A stretch of DNA of 64,000 nt from an uncultured Bacteroidales bacterium (GTDB lineage Bacteria > Bacteroidota > Bacteroidia > Bacteroidales > WCHB1-69): assembly GCA_937949745.1 (NCBI GenBank), contig CALECM010000105.1, positions 62,001 to 126,000 on the forward strand, read 5' to 3'. The position numbers and the translations under genes are program-made. The notes beneath the pieces are model-generated. The model worked only from the letters and a program-made list of their open reading frames with translations. It searched no databases and was not told the DNA's origin. Numbering within the stretch: position 1 is the first letter of the stretch; every line of letters starts with the position of its first letter. Below are positions 26,911-36,501 of the stretch, piece after piece.

Positions 26911-27252
26911 GGGCGCATACCTGACGGCATGCGGAAAGTTATGAGTTTGTAAGGTTACCCAGCGGGAATGCCTAAAAGCATTCGTTCGTTTTGTGAAAGA
27001 TATCTTTCATCCACTTTCTAACTTCCTATTTTCATCCTTACAGGCGCTACCTAAAGGCATGCAGAGACTTAGAGTAGTTTTTCCGGTTACCCAGCGGGAA
27101 TGCCTAAAGGCATTCGTATGTCCTGATTTTTAATTGAGGATTTGAATTTATCCGAATATCTTTCTTTCAGAGCATTTTTCTGAATCCCGTCAGGGATTCC
27201 CGCGTGGTTGCTTTTCAAATTGGGAATAATTTTTGCATGCCTTTAGGTATGC
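26911..27252. repeat. Cluster of intergenic palindromic repeats
   Basis: Inside a 466-bp gene-free stretch. A 32-base unit beginning GTTACCCAGCGGGAATGCC occurs at 26954-26985 and 27086-27117, 132 bases apart, with one base changed. A second unit, ACCTAAAGGCATGC, occurs before each (diverged near 26918, clean near 27049) and inverted at 27235-27252 (GCATGCCTTTAGGTATGC). A third piece near 27189 (CAGGGATTCCCGC) looks like an inverted remnant of the first unit. The units are short palindromes and could be non-autonomous elements or regulatory hairpins. Confidence 0.7.
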
Positions 27253-27327
27253 TCCATTGTTATTCCATTCCGAAGAAAGATTTTTATACTATTATTACCG
27301 TAATACTACATCTTTAGATTAAAATGC

Positions 27328-27335
27328 TATATTTG
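27328..27335 (+). promoter_or_regulatory. -7 box for the T9SS cargo gene
   Basis: TATATTTG ends 24 bases before the ATG at 27360, just after the intergenic repeat cluster. Confidence 0.55.
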
Positions 27336-27359
27336 CACCATACATTAAGGTAAATAACG

Positions 27360-29936
27360 ATGAAAAAAGTTTTTGCCATCCTGTTCTTTCATACAATTTT
27401 ATTTGTCTTAAACGTCAGAATTGTAAATGCCCAGATCCCTTCCACACAGGGAACGGAATTTTATTTCTCATTTATGAGGAACGGTTACCGGTGCCAGCCC
27501 TATCCGGAAAATGACAAATTAACGGTTATCGCAAGTGCCGCCAGGAATTGTTCGGTAACGGTAAGCAACCCGAATACAGGATGGAGCCAGTCCCATTCTT
27601 TAACGGCTAACGGAGTTACCGTCATCGCCATACCGGATCTTCAGGGTTATAATACCGGTTCGGAAATTATTGAAAATAAAGGGCTACTGGTTACCTCCAC
27701 CGATACTATTTCTTTATATATAGCCAATGAAGCTACCAACTCTTTCGACGCCGCCAATGTTTTACCACTGGAAGCCCTGGGCAGCCACTATATTGTGCAA
27801 AACATTTCACCCTCACCCGTTTCCTGCCAAAATGAAAATTTGAGTTGTTTCCTCATCGTGGCCACGGAAGACAGTACCATTGTGGATATTACGCCAAAAA
27901 AAAACACATTTAACGGGCATAATGCCAATGTTACTTTTTCAATAACCCTTAACAGGGGCAATGCTTATCAGGTCTTTTCAAGACCGGAAGATCTTAACGG
28001 CGATTTTTCAGGGACCGAGATCCAAAGCCGTGACTGTAAAAGAATAGCCGTATTTAACGGGAATGTATTGACCGGCATACCTTCGGACCGGGATATGGGA
28101 GTGGACCATATTTTTGAACAGGCGATGCCAACGGAATATTGGGGTAAAGAATTTGCCGTTACGGCATCTTTAAACCGCTCCGGAGATTTTGTACGTATCA
28201 CGGCCCTGGAAAATAATACCGGAATTTTTATTAATGGTATTTCTGCAACTACTCTCAATAAGGGCGAAACCTATCAGTTTTTTATATCCGCAAGCAGTCC
28301 GAGTTGTTATATTACCAGCAGTCGGCCCTGTGCCGTTAACCTTTATCAAACGACCAGTTTTTACGACAATTCACCACTGGGAGATCCGTCTATGGTCTGG
28401 ATCGCGCCTGTAGAACAACAGATTAAAAAAATAACTTTCAGTACATTTAGCGCTCAGAGCATCACGGAACATTACGTTAATATCATCACTCATACGGAAA
28501 CGGTAAACTCCATTCAACTGGATAACCTGAATGTCGGAAATCAATTTACGCCCCTGAATGGAAATCCGGAACTTTCTTTCGCCCGTATTGTTATCCCGCC
28601 GGGAATGCATACTCTTCAAAGTAATTCGGGGTTTACCGCGCATGTATACGGATTCGGACTCACACAGGGCTACGCGTATTCCGTAGGATCTTCAACCCTG
28701 AGTATGGAACGGGAGTTGCTGGTAGACGATATCCCGAGCAGCCAGGTAAGCCTGCATAAAATTTGCCGTGATGATTCCGTCGCCTTCGAAGTCAAGGTTA
28801 ATTATGATATAGATTCTGTTTACTGGTATTTCGGAGACGGGAATCATGATGAAGGCGTGAGGTTGAATCACCGGTATATCCAACACGGGAATTACGATGT
28901 AACCGCCATTATTAAAAGAGCTTTCGTAAATTGTTACGGAAATTTTTATGATACGCTCAATACCCGGATCCATGTGGGCGAAAGTCCGGTTATTGATGAC
29001 AGTGTAACGATCTGCCTGCATGATTTCCCGTTCCATTACAAGGATTCCGTTTTCATTAGTCCCGGGAATTATATGGTAATCGGGAAGTCCTCATTATCCT
29101 GTGACACCGTATTTTATCTCTGTTTACAATCCATAACCTCCTATTTATTTGAAACCCACGATACTATTTGTGAAGGAGAGACTTACCATTTCAGGGGAAT
29201 GGAAATCTCAACCGGCGGGATTTACGAGGATAATTTTATCACGACTAACGGATGCGACAGTAATTACAAATTAATTTTAGTCGTTAATCCTTCTTACGAT
29301 ACCCTCATTGAAGACCATATCTGTATCGGAAAGCACTACCGCAGAAACGGCTTTGACCTTCCACCTCATCCTTTACCGGGAAATTACGAATACCTTAAAA
29401 ATTTAAAAACCGAAAGAGGTTGCGACAGTGTGATCGCATTAAAACTTTATATTCCGGAAACAACGGTGAACATAGAAGTAGACGGAGATCTTTGCGAGGA
29501 CGGATATTCTGTACTGACCGCCCATACGTCCAATTCAAATATTTTATGGAATACCGGTGAAAGCACTCCTGTTATCGAAATAGTGAGGCCGGGTAAATAT
29601 TCCGTGACGGTGGAAGAAAATGAATGCCTCGCTATAGATACGGTATCCATAGAAGGATGCCCTTTCAAACTTTATTTTCCCAATGCCATTTCCCCAAGGG
29701 ACGTAAACGGGATTAATGATTACTTCTGTTTATCCAGCACGGACCACATTGCTATTTTCGACATTACCATCTACAACCGTTGGGGAAATGTGGTTTTCTT
29801 CTCTGCTGATGCAAATTTTCGTTGGGACGGTTCTTTCCGGGGAAGGGTTTTACCGGGAGTGTATACTTACATTATCCGTATAAAAACTACGGAGGGACCA
29901 GGCTATCATTACAAAGGCAGTATTACGGTTCTATAA
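27360..29936 (+). CDS. T9SS type B cargo: IgGFc-binding-like N-terminus, PKD domain, gliding C-terminal domain
   Basis: 858 residues with a signal peptide (MKKVFAILFFHTILFVLNVR). Residues about 30-420 resemble the IgGFc-binding protein N-terminal domain, with GTEFYFSFMRNGY, FAVTASLNRSGDFVRITA and HTLQSNSGFTAHVYGFG. A PKD-like domain follows near 470-530 (VYWYFGDGNHDE). Two cysteine-containing repeats follow, each with a CDS or CDT motif and a DTI segment. The last 85 residues are a CHU_C/type B sorting domain: FPNAISPRDVNGINDYF, IYNRWGNVVF, FRWDGSFRG and YHYKGSITVL. The protein should therefore cross the outer membrane by the type IX system. Ligand binding is inferred from the N-terminal fold. 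The 3' end overlaps tamB by 14 bases, convergently. Confidence 0.88.
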   Translation: MKKVFAILFFHTILFVLNVRIVNAQIPSTQGTEFYFSFMRNGYRCQPYPENDKLTVIASAARNCSVTVSNPNTGWSQSHSLTANGVTVIAIPDLQGYNTGSEIIENKGLLVTSTDTISLYIANEATNSFDAANVLPLEALGSHYIVQNISPSPVSCQNENLSCFLIVATEDSTIVDITPKKNTFNGHNANVTFSITLNRGNAYQVFSRPEDLNGDFSGTEIQSRDCKRIAVFNGNVLTGIPSDRDMGVDHIFEQAMPTEYWGKEFAVTASLNRSGDFVRITALENNTGIFINGISATTLNKGETYQFFISASSPSCYITSSRPCAVNLYQTTSFYDNSPLGDPSMVWIAPVEQQIKKITFSTFSAQSITEHYVNIITHTETVNSIQLDNLNVGNQFTPLNGNPELSFARIVIPPGMHTLQSNSGFTAHVYGFGLTQGYAYSVGSSTLSMERELLVDDIPSSQVSLHKICRDDSVAFEVKVNYDIDSVYWYFGDGNHDEGVRLNHRYIQHGNYDVTAIIKRAFVNCYGNFYDTLNTRIHVGESPVIDDSVTICLHDFPFHYKDSVFISPGNYMVIGKSSLSCDTVFYLCLQSITSYLFETHDTICEGETYHFRGMEISTGGIYEDNFITTNGCDSNYKLILVVNPSYDTLIEDHICIGKHYRRNGFDLPPHPLPGNYEYLKNLKTERGCDSVIALKLYIPETTVNIEVDGDLCEDGYSVLTAHTSNSNILWNTGESTPVIEIVRPGKYSVTVEENECLAIDTVSIEGCPFKLYFPNAISPRDVNGINDYFCLSSTDHIAIFDITIYNRWGNVVFFSADANFRWDGSFRGRVLPGVYTYIIRIKTTEGPGYHYKGSITVL

Positions 29937-32900
29937 TGTTATCGCGTTTTGCGGATTTTTTAGCTTTCTTTTTATTTTTCCGCCTGAAAGAATCAAGAAT
30001 ATCTTTCCCGTTATTAAATTCCTGCTTGTATACCAGCGCTACACCGGCCGCTCCGTTATTCCGTTGTCCTATATAATCGGATACCAGATATTCGTCATTG
30101 GAAACAAAAGCTTTAAGTCGCCAGTTCCCCGGTTCATTAAGCAGGAATTCGATACTGAAATCCCCGATAAAATTGTTGTAATTCTCTTCCGTAGATCCTT
30201 CCGCATAACCGAGATTGGTTTGCAGGATAATCCGGTCGTTCCAAACCGGTATAGAGGCATTTATGCTATATTCCTGTTCATTTTCCCGTCCCATATTACG
30301 CATATTGAAACCCAACTCTCCATATTTAAATTGTTGTGAAAGGAAATTACTAACCACGTTGGATAACATTTCCGAACCTGCATCGGTACCGATGGTCGTA
30401 ATCTGGTCACGGGTGAGATCGTTATCCACGGTAAATTTCGACATAAGGAACAGTGAAAAGAATTGGCGCGCGGCACTTCCTTCGTTAGAAGCGTCGATCG
30501 CGATATTAAGACGGGCATTATCTTCCGCACTCGCGTTGGGCAGTTCGAAAGAGAATCCGATACTCGGCATCATCAGACTTCCGCTCAGGTTGATATAGGC
30601 ATTGACCGGAGCTCTTCTTGTGGAAGCTTCCGGAATGATCTCATTTAACGGGGCAGTGGTCTTATACAAGGCTTGTGCGTCTATCTCCGAATTATCAACA
30701 GGACCGTTAAAATGGATCGTACCGCCGGGTACAATGTCAAATTTGGCATTCAATAAAACGTCACGCAATGACATGGCGAATTTTCCCGATACGATCGAGA
30801 GTATCCCGGCAAGGTTCAATCCGGCTTCATCCTGGTAGCTAAGTTGCAGGATACCGTCGGCCCGGGCCGTCAGGGAGCCTCCAATAGAGGGATCCAGGTC
30901 AAGCTGGACTTCCGCATCCTTATTAAGTTGGAAAACAAAATCAAAATCCAGTGCCGTACTCGTATTTTCCGCATCCTGATTCTTACGGGCTGCCCGTTGG
31001 GATTGGTCCACTTTAAAACGGATACCTTCACTCTCAAATACCCGTTCGGAAAAAGTAACGGGCAGAAATAATTTAGTACCGGGCAGGGTAGTTAAGTTGG
31101 TTCCTCTAAAAGATAAATTCTCCGTATTCCCGATAATGGAGACATTTCCTGAAACAAAACCGGTACCGTAGAAAGGCGAATCGGTTTGTTTCGGCGAATT
31201 GAGTACCAATAAACGATCGGTGGCTATGGCCAGATCCAATTCAAAATTTTTAAACTTCTGATGATGTACGTATCCGGTCAGCCGTCCACGGTTCCCATGT
31301 ATATCCGACAAGATAATATCCGGAAATTCAATTCCTTTCTGATTGAAATATATTTCCTGATTATTCAGGCTGTAGACCGTATTCAATGGTTTTATACCTA
31401 ACTCTCCGTTGTGGACCGTAACTTTACCGTCGAAATAGGTAGAATCGGGATTCGCGATAAAAGAAATCTCACCGGAAGCGTAACCGGAAACCTCATGGCT
31501 GAAAGAAGCCAGAAAAGGTGATAGGAAACCTATCCGTAAAGTATCGATATTAGCCTTAATATCCAGCGATCTTTTATCCACATGATAAAAACCGCTGAGA
31601 TTTGCCAATTTAAGGGCTTCATCGTTATAGTTTCTCAGGTTATAATTTTCGATAACAGCCGAATTGAGTGTCCTCTCACGGGAGAATAATCCGCCGCTAA
31701 AACCGATGGAAGCCCCACCGGGTGCCGCTGCCGAAAGAAAAAGATTCCCGAAATATTCCTCATTGAACATAAAATCGCTGACAAGTAATTTTCCGGTAAC
31801 CATCCTTTTATTATTCCAGGATGATAACCTGACTTTCGCCGAAATATCTCCTCCGAAACTCAAATTAATATTTTCAGCGAAAGTATTAAAAGGCGAAAGG
31901 TCGACATTCGTGATGTTCACATTCAGATCGTCATTCTTTTGAAATGAAAATACACCGTCTACACTTAGCCGGCTGATTCCGGATTCCAGAATCACATTAT
32001 CGAAATCGATATGGTCGGACCTGAAATGGACCAGATGATCCCGGTTAAATTGCCAGCGAATGTTTTTTATATCGATCAAAGACCTTGCGATCCGTAGTTG
32101 TATATCATCTTTATTATTGGCATCCACAATACCGGAAAGATAAGAAATACCGTCCGAAATCGAAGCGGGATTTCTCCATTGAAATCCGTAATAAATCTGA
32201 TTGTTAACAAAAGCGGAACCTAAAGCGAGATGCGTAAAAACGATATTGTTCTTTTTCTGCGGGATCAGGATGCTGTCGGTTCTCAGAGTCAGCTGGAAAG
32301 CGGTGTCTACCGCTTCCCTGCCCCGTACATTAAGGTTATGGACCTGCACTATATCTTTATAGCGGATACGACGGCTGTTGATCTCGAGGGTATCATTCCG
32401 GTCGGAACTCAGATAGATATTGCAGGTTGATGAAGGAGCTATGCGTAAACCCGGAACGAAAATCGACAATATATCCCTGGTCTGGAATGTTTCCACGTTC
32501 AACCGGAAATAGGTCTCTTTATCCGGTAAAACGGTTTCTCCGGTAACGGCAATATTGTCATGAAATGCGGGAAATAAATTCGGGAAATAACGGTATCCCA
32601 CCAATAATAAAGAATCTACAATTCCGTCCAGTTTATAGTTGGTTGTTAAAGTGGCATTCACAATACCCGAAGTGAGGATAAACTTATGAAGCCCGGAAGC
32701 CGTATTGATAGCCGTTAACCTGATCCTTTCCCCGTCAACCCTTTTATCTTCGATCTTATAAGTAATACCGTCAACACCAAAAAAACCGTTGATGCCATCG
32801 ATGCGCCTGCCGTTTACCATTAATTCCAGTGAATCGAACGAAATTTCGATTGACGGATTTTGCCGGACGAATAAAATCGCTTTGTCTATTCCCTGGGCCG

Positions 32901-34548
32901 AAGCAGAGTCAACTTCAGGCATATAGCGGACGATATTTCCCGGAGCAAAACGGTCGAAAGAGGCATAACTTTTAAAGTTGGGGACCGGTGTAGTCAAATC
33001 CATGATCCCTGTAAAACGGAAATTGATATTAGTATCGGCCGACACCACCTGGGCACTATATACCTTGCCGTCGATACTCCCGTTAATGGTCACATCATGC
33101 AAAGGATAACCCAACAGGTCAAAACGGCTGATATTCCCATTTAGAGCAGCTTTGGCGGAAGCCAGTAATTTTTCCCCGTACCGGGGAGAGCCGGCGGTTC
33201 CTTTTATCCCGACGCCACCTGCCACCATACCCATGTATTTATATTCATCCAGTACACGACCCAGATTAAACCCGGGTGTGGAAATTTTTCCCCTGTATTG
33301 CAATCTTTTCCCGACCTCATCCACCTTAAAATCCACCATGGCATTGCCTGCATCCGTATGGACCTTCAACTGAGTTTCAAAATGGGTCAGTTGTCCCGAA
33401 TAAAAACCGCTTACACTGGCATTCTTTATATTCATAACCTGCTCCGGAAGGGATATGGTATTACCGCGAGGCAGGGTAAAATGCGTCAGCTCTTCGAAGT
33501 TTACAGCGGCATTATCGATATCGAGATCCATATATACATTACGAATATCCGTGATATTGGCTAATCGCATATCTCCGGCAAAGGAAGTTTTCCGTCCGTA
33601 GCGGACCAGAAAATTTTTAATATCCAGATTATTTACGGGTCCCCTGATATTCCCGGCGATGACTATTTTCTCCCGCATTCCGTCGATAGCGGGAGCAAAG
33701 GCGGCCACGTCGTCCATATCCAGTATGGAAGGACTGATATCGGCTACGATCGAAACGCTATCCAGAAAAGAACCGTAACTTTTCCAGCTATCGTAATAAA
33801 AAGCCAAATCCATGTAAAGAATACTCTGGGGCGTAACCAGGCGGGCATTATTAAAAAACAGATTACGTCCGTTGATCCTGAAATCGGCGGTAGCTTCCTT
33901 CAGGGAAAAGCCGGTGTACTGGTCGAAAGCGAGTTTGGTGATCTTGGCGGAAATATCATCCCCGTCAATATTGAAATCGCGCGAATAGAAATCAATATCG
34001 TTCAATTGAAAAAAGGCATAATCTATTTTACTGTCATCACCATGATTAACCCGTGTCTCATCATTGATCAATGTAAAACGGCTCTTCCGCAATGTAAGCC
34101 TGTCAGCCCGCAACACCAAAGGTTTGGGTTCCTCGCTTTTCATTTTCTGCGTCCATACCGAAATATTAAGGGATTCATCCCCTGCATATTTCCGTAATGT
34201 AACATCGGCTCCGTTAAATTGCAGATCGCCGAAAGAAAGCTTAAGGGGAGAAAACTGAACATTCCGGATACGGGTTTTTGCTTTATCTACCCGGATCATA
34301 TCATTGTTATGATGGTCTTTAATCACGAAACCGTCAATGACCAGCTTTAACGCCGGATTAAGATAGATCCGGTCAATGGAAATCTCGGTTTGCCAGTTAT
34401 CGGAGAGCATGACCGTTACTTTCCGTACCAGCGCATTTTGGACAGGCGGAATGAAGACAAGCGTTACCAGGATCAGGTCCAATGCAATCAATATCCCTAA
34501 AATCCAGAGAATAACGATTGCTATTTTTTTAGTAACTTTGCGTTTCAA
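29923..34548 (-). CDS. tamB: TamB-like translocation/assembly module protein
   Basis: A 1541-residue protein with one N-terminal membrane anchor (IAIVILWILGILIALDLIL, residues about 9-30). A very long periplasmic part of repeated amphipathic beta-strands follows, the AsmA/TamB hydrophobic-groove architecture. The last 400 residues match the TamB (DUF490) domain, with IVSGKFAMSLRD, LNAKFDIVPGGTIHF, YGELGFNMRNMG and the terminal GAAGVALVYKQEF. It spans the periplasm and is thought to carry phospholipids or assist outer-membrane protein insertion. The length is normal for Bacteroidota. It is divergent from tsaD with only 17 bases between start codons, an arrangement I recall as common in Bacteroidales. 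Confidence 0.93.
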   Translation of the reverse strand: MKRKVTKKIAIVILWILGILIALDLILVTLVFIPPVQNALVRKVTVMLSDNWQTEISIDRIYLNPALKLVIDGFVIKDHHNNDMIRVDKAKTRIRNVQFSPLKLSFGDLQFNGADVTLRKYAGDESLNISVWTQKMKSEEPKPLVLRADRLTLRKSRFTLINDETRVNHGDDSKIDYAFFQLNDIDFYSRDFNIDGDDISAKITKLAFDQYTGFSLKEATADFRINGRNLFFNNARLVTPQSILYMDLAFYYDSWKSYGSFLDSVSIVADISPSILDMDDVAAFAPAIDGMREKIVIAGNIRGPVNNLDIKNFLVRYGRKTSFAGDMRLANITDIRNVYMDLDIDNAAVNFEELTHFTLPRGNTISLPEQVMNIKNASVSGFYSGQLTHFETQLKVHTDAGNAMVDFKVDEVGKRLQYRGKISTPGFNLGRVLDEYKYMGMVAGGVGIKGTAGSPRYGEKLLASAKAALNGNISRFDLLGYPLHDVTINGSIDGKVYSAQVVSADTNINFRFTGIMDLTTPVPNFKSYASFDRFAPGNIVRYMPEVDSASAQGIDKAILFVRQNPSIEISFDSLELMVNGRRIDGINGFFGVDGITYKIEDKRVDGERIRLTAINTASGLHKFILTSGIVNATLTTNYKLDGIVDSLLLVGYRYFPNLFPAFHDNIAVTGETVLPDKETYFRLNVETFQTRDILSIFVPGLRIAPSSTCNIYLSSDRNDTLEINSRRIRYKDIVQVHNLNVRGREAVDTAFQLTLRTDSILIPQKKNNIVFTHLALGSAFVNNQIYYGFQWRNPASISDGISYLSGIVDANNKDDIQLRIARSLIDIKNIRWQFNRDHLVHFRSDHIDFDNVILESGISRLSVDGVFSFQKNDDLNVNITNVDLSPFNTFAENINLSFGGDISAKVRLSSWNNKRMVTGKLLVSDFMFNEEYFGNLFLSAAAPGGASIGFSGGLFSRERTLNSAVIENYNLRNYNDEALKLANLSGFYHVDKRSLDIKANIDTLRIGFLSPFLASFSHEVSGYASGEISFIANPDSTYFDGKVTVHNGELGIKPLNTVYSLNNQEIYFNQKGIEFPDIILSDIHGNRGRLTGYVHHQKFKNFELDLAIATDRLLVLNSPKQTDSPFYGTGFVSGNVSIIGNTENLSFRGTNLTTLPGTKLFLPVTFSERVFESEGIRFKVDQSQRAARKNQDAENTSTALDFDFVFQLNKDAEVQLDLDPSIGGSLTARADGILQLSYQDEAGLNLAGILSIVSGKFAMSLRDVLLNAKFDIVPGGTIHFNGPVDNSEIDAQALYKTTAPLNEIIPEASTRRAPVNAYINLSGSLMMPSIGFSFELPNASAEDNARLNIAIDASNEGSAARQFFSLFLMSKFTVDNDLTRDQITTIGTDAGSEMLSNVVSNFLSQQFKYGELGFNMRNMGRENEQEYSINASIPVWNDRIILQTNLGYAEGSTEENYNNFIGDFSIEFLLNEPGNWRLKAFVSNDEYLVSDYIGQRNNGAAGVALVYKQEFNNGKDILDSFRRKNKKKAKKSAKRDNIIEP
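34533..34540 (+). promoter_or_regulatory. -7 box for tsaD inside the first codons of tamB
   Basis: TAACTTTG matches TAnnTTTG and ends 25 bases before the tsaD ATG. It overlaps tamB codons 3-6 on the other strand. Confidence 0.5.
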
Positions 34549-34565
34549 TTTGCCTTCTTAAAATT

Positions 34566-35594
34566 ATGTCCTATTATATTCTGGGTATCGAATCTTCCTG
34601 CGATGACACCTCTGCAGCCGTTTTACAAGGGACGACCATATTATCTAACGTTATCGCCGGTCAAAAAGTACATGCCGAATATGGCGGGGTTGTACCTGAA
34701 TTAGCGTCAAGGGCACATCAACAGAATATTATCCCGGTTATAGATACGGCACTCAAACTTGCAAAAATAAGTAAAAATCAGTTATCCGCCATTGCGTATA
34801 CGAATGGTCCGGGTTTACTGGGATCCTTGCTGGTAGGAAGTTCTTTTGCCAAAGCAATGGCTTATTGCCTGAACATTCCTTTACTGGAAATCGATCATCT
34901 TCAGGCACATGTACTGGCGATCTTTGCCGATAAACCCGGGGAAGAAAAACCCAAACCGCAATTTCCGTTCCTGTGCCTTACCGTTTCCGGAGGCCATACC
35001 CAGATCCTGAAAGTAAACAGCTATTCCGATATGGAACTTTTGGGCGGAACAATCGATGATGCGGCAGGAGAGGCTTTCGATAAAGCCGCTAAAATACTGG
35101 GACTCTCATATCCCGGTGGACCTGTAATCGACAAACTGGCCCGGAACGGCGATCCCCACCGTTTTTCATTTTCCACTGCTCATCTTTCCGGGATCCGTTA
35201 CAGTTTCAGTGGTTTGAAAACCTCTTTCCTCTATTTTGTACGGGATAATTTAAAAAGCAATCCCTGTTTTATTGAAGAGAATATCCATGATCTGGCCGCT
35301 TCCATACAATATGCCATTATCTCTTCCCTTACCGATAAAATGAAAGAAGTATTCAGGCAATATGACTGTAAGGACGTAGCTATCGCCGGAGGTGTTTCCG
35401 CTAATTCGGGATTGAGAGATGCGATGCAGGACCTGGCCGGACGATACCAACGCCGGCTTTTTCTTCCGCAGTTAGACCTGACGACCGACAATGCCGCTAT
35501 GATCGCATTATGCGGTTATTTCAAGATGCTTGATCATGATTATTCTTCGATATCGGCTACACCTTATTCGTCAGCGCGGCAGCCCCTAAAATAG
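34566..35594 (+). CDS. tsaD: tRNA N6-threonylcarbamoyladenosine transferase subunit TsaD
   Basis: A 342-residue Kae1/YgjD-family ATPase that transfers the threonylcarbamoyl group to A37 of ANN-decoding tRNAs, with TsaB and TsaE. It starts ILGIESSCDDTSAAVL. The metal ligands H111 and H115 stand in DHLQAHVLA. Further marks are the phosphate loops TVSGGHTQI and DDAAGEAFDKAAK near 170, and AIAGGVSANSGLR near 275. The length is standard. The 3' end overlaps the convergent ROK kinase gene by 38 bases, with the real C-terminus of both proteins inside the overlap. Confidence 0.98.
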   Translation: MSYYILGIESSCDDTSAAVLQGTTILSNVIAGQKVHAEYGGVVPELASRAHQQNIIPVIDTALKLAKISKNQLSAIAYTNGPGLLGSLLVGSSFAKAMAYCLNIPLLEIDHLQAHVLAIFADKPGEEKPKPQFPFLCLTVSGGHTQILKVNSYSDMELLGGTIDDAAGEAFDKAAKILGLSYPGGPVIDKLARNGDPHRFSFSTAHLSGIRYSFSGLKTSFLYFVRDNLKSNPCFIEENIHDLAASIQYAIISSLTDKMKEVFRQYDCKDVAIAGGVSANSGLRDAMQDLAGRYQRRLFLPQLDLTTDNAAMIALCGYFKMLDHDYSSISATPYSSARQPLK

Positions 35595-36501
35595 CAGCTT
35601 CATTTTCATTAAGATGAGAAAGGATGATCCTTACTTTATTTTTATAAATAAAAAGAAGGTTTTCTTCAAAAGACTTTTGTATTGGTTTTAGCAACAAGTC
35701 ACCTGCCTTTACCGGTCCACCCATCAGGAAAATAGCTTCGGGAGAAGTATAAGCTACCGCATTAGCCAGTGCCACACCTAAAATTTCGCCGGTAATCCGG
35801 AAAGTTTTGCGGGCTATCTCGTCCCCGTTAAGCGCCAATGCGGCAATATATTTACTGCTGATAGAATTTTCATCTTCCGGAACAAAATTTCCACCGTATT
35901 TCTTCTTCATTAATTCTATGAAAGTCTTCTTAATACCTCCGGATGAAGTATACTGTTCCAGGCATCCCTTGCGACCGCAATTACATGAACGTCCGCCCGG
36001 ATATATAATCACATGCCCCAGTTCGCCCGCATATCCGTCGTGTCCGTATACCAGTTTGCCGTTTACCACAATACCGCTGCCTACTCCGGTACCCAGGGTG
36101 ATCATAATGAAATCTTTCATTTCTTTAGCGCCTCCGTATACCAGCTCGCCGAAAGCGGCGGCATTGGCATCATTAGTAACCACGACCGGAACATTGATCC
36201 TTTCCCGGATCATATCCCGCAGGTTCACCTCTCCTTTAAAATTCAAATTTACGGCATTATCGATACGGCCCGTATAATAATTTCCGTTGGGGACTCCTAT
36301 GCCGATACCCGTGACCTCCTTAATGCCGTTAATTTCCATCAGCTCAAGAATAGCCTCTGCCAGATGATCCACATAAGGACCGGGATCCCCGTATTGTGAC
36401 GTCGATATCCGGGAACCGGCTATACATTTGCCTTCTCCGTTGACCAGCCCTATATCGGTATTAGTACCTCCGATATCCACACCAATAGAAAAAGGTTTCA
36501 T
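35557..36501 (-). CDS. ROK-family sugar kinase (glucokinase-like)
   Basis: 314 residues. It has the N-terminal ATP phosphate loop IGVDIGGTNTDIGLV, the sugar-binding and catalytic-base region VVVTNDANAAAFGEL near 115, TLGTGVGSGIVVNG near 140, and the ROK zinc site with the conserved histidine (GHVIIYPGG followed by CNCGRKGCLEQ). It phosphorylates glucose or a related hexose or amino sugar in the cytosol. It overlaps the upstream T9SS plug-protein gene by 4 bases (36498-36501), so the two are translationally coupled, although no functional link is evident. It also overlaps tsaD by 38 bases at the 3' end. The length is normal; the exact sugar is not clear. Confidence 0.92.
   Translation of the reverse strand: MKPFSIGVDIGGTNTDIGLVNGEGKCIAGSRISTSQYGDPGPYVDHLAEAILELMEINGIKEVTGIGIGVPNGNYYTGRIDNAVNLNFKGEVNLRDMIRERINVPVVVTNDANAAAFGELVYGGAKEMKDFIMITLGTGVGSGIVVNGKLVYGHDGYAGELGHVIIYPGGRSCNCGRKGCLEQYTSSGGIKKTFIELMKKKYGGNFVPEDENSISSKYIAALALNGDEIARKTFRITGEILGVALANAVAYTSPEAIFLMGGPVKAGDLLLKPIQKSFEENLLFIYKNKVRIILSHLNENEAAILGAAALTNKV

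Noticed and set aside
26911..27252. CRISPR array.
   Set aside because: Only two clear 32-base repeats with 100-base gaps, palindromic units in both directions and no cas genes.
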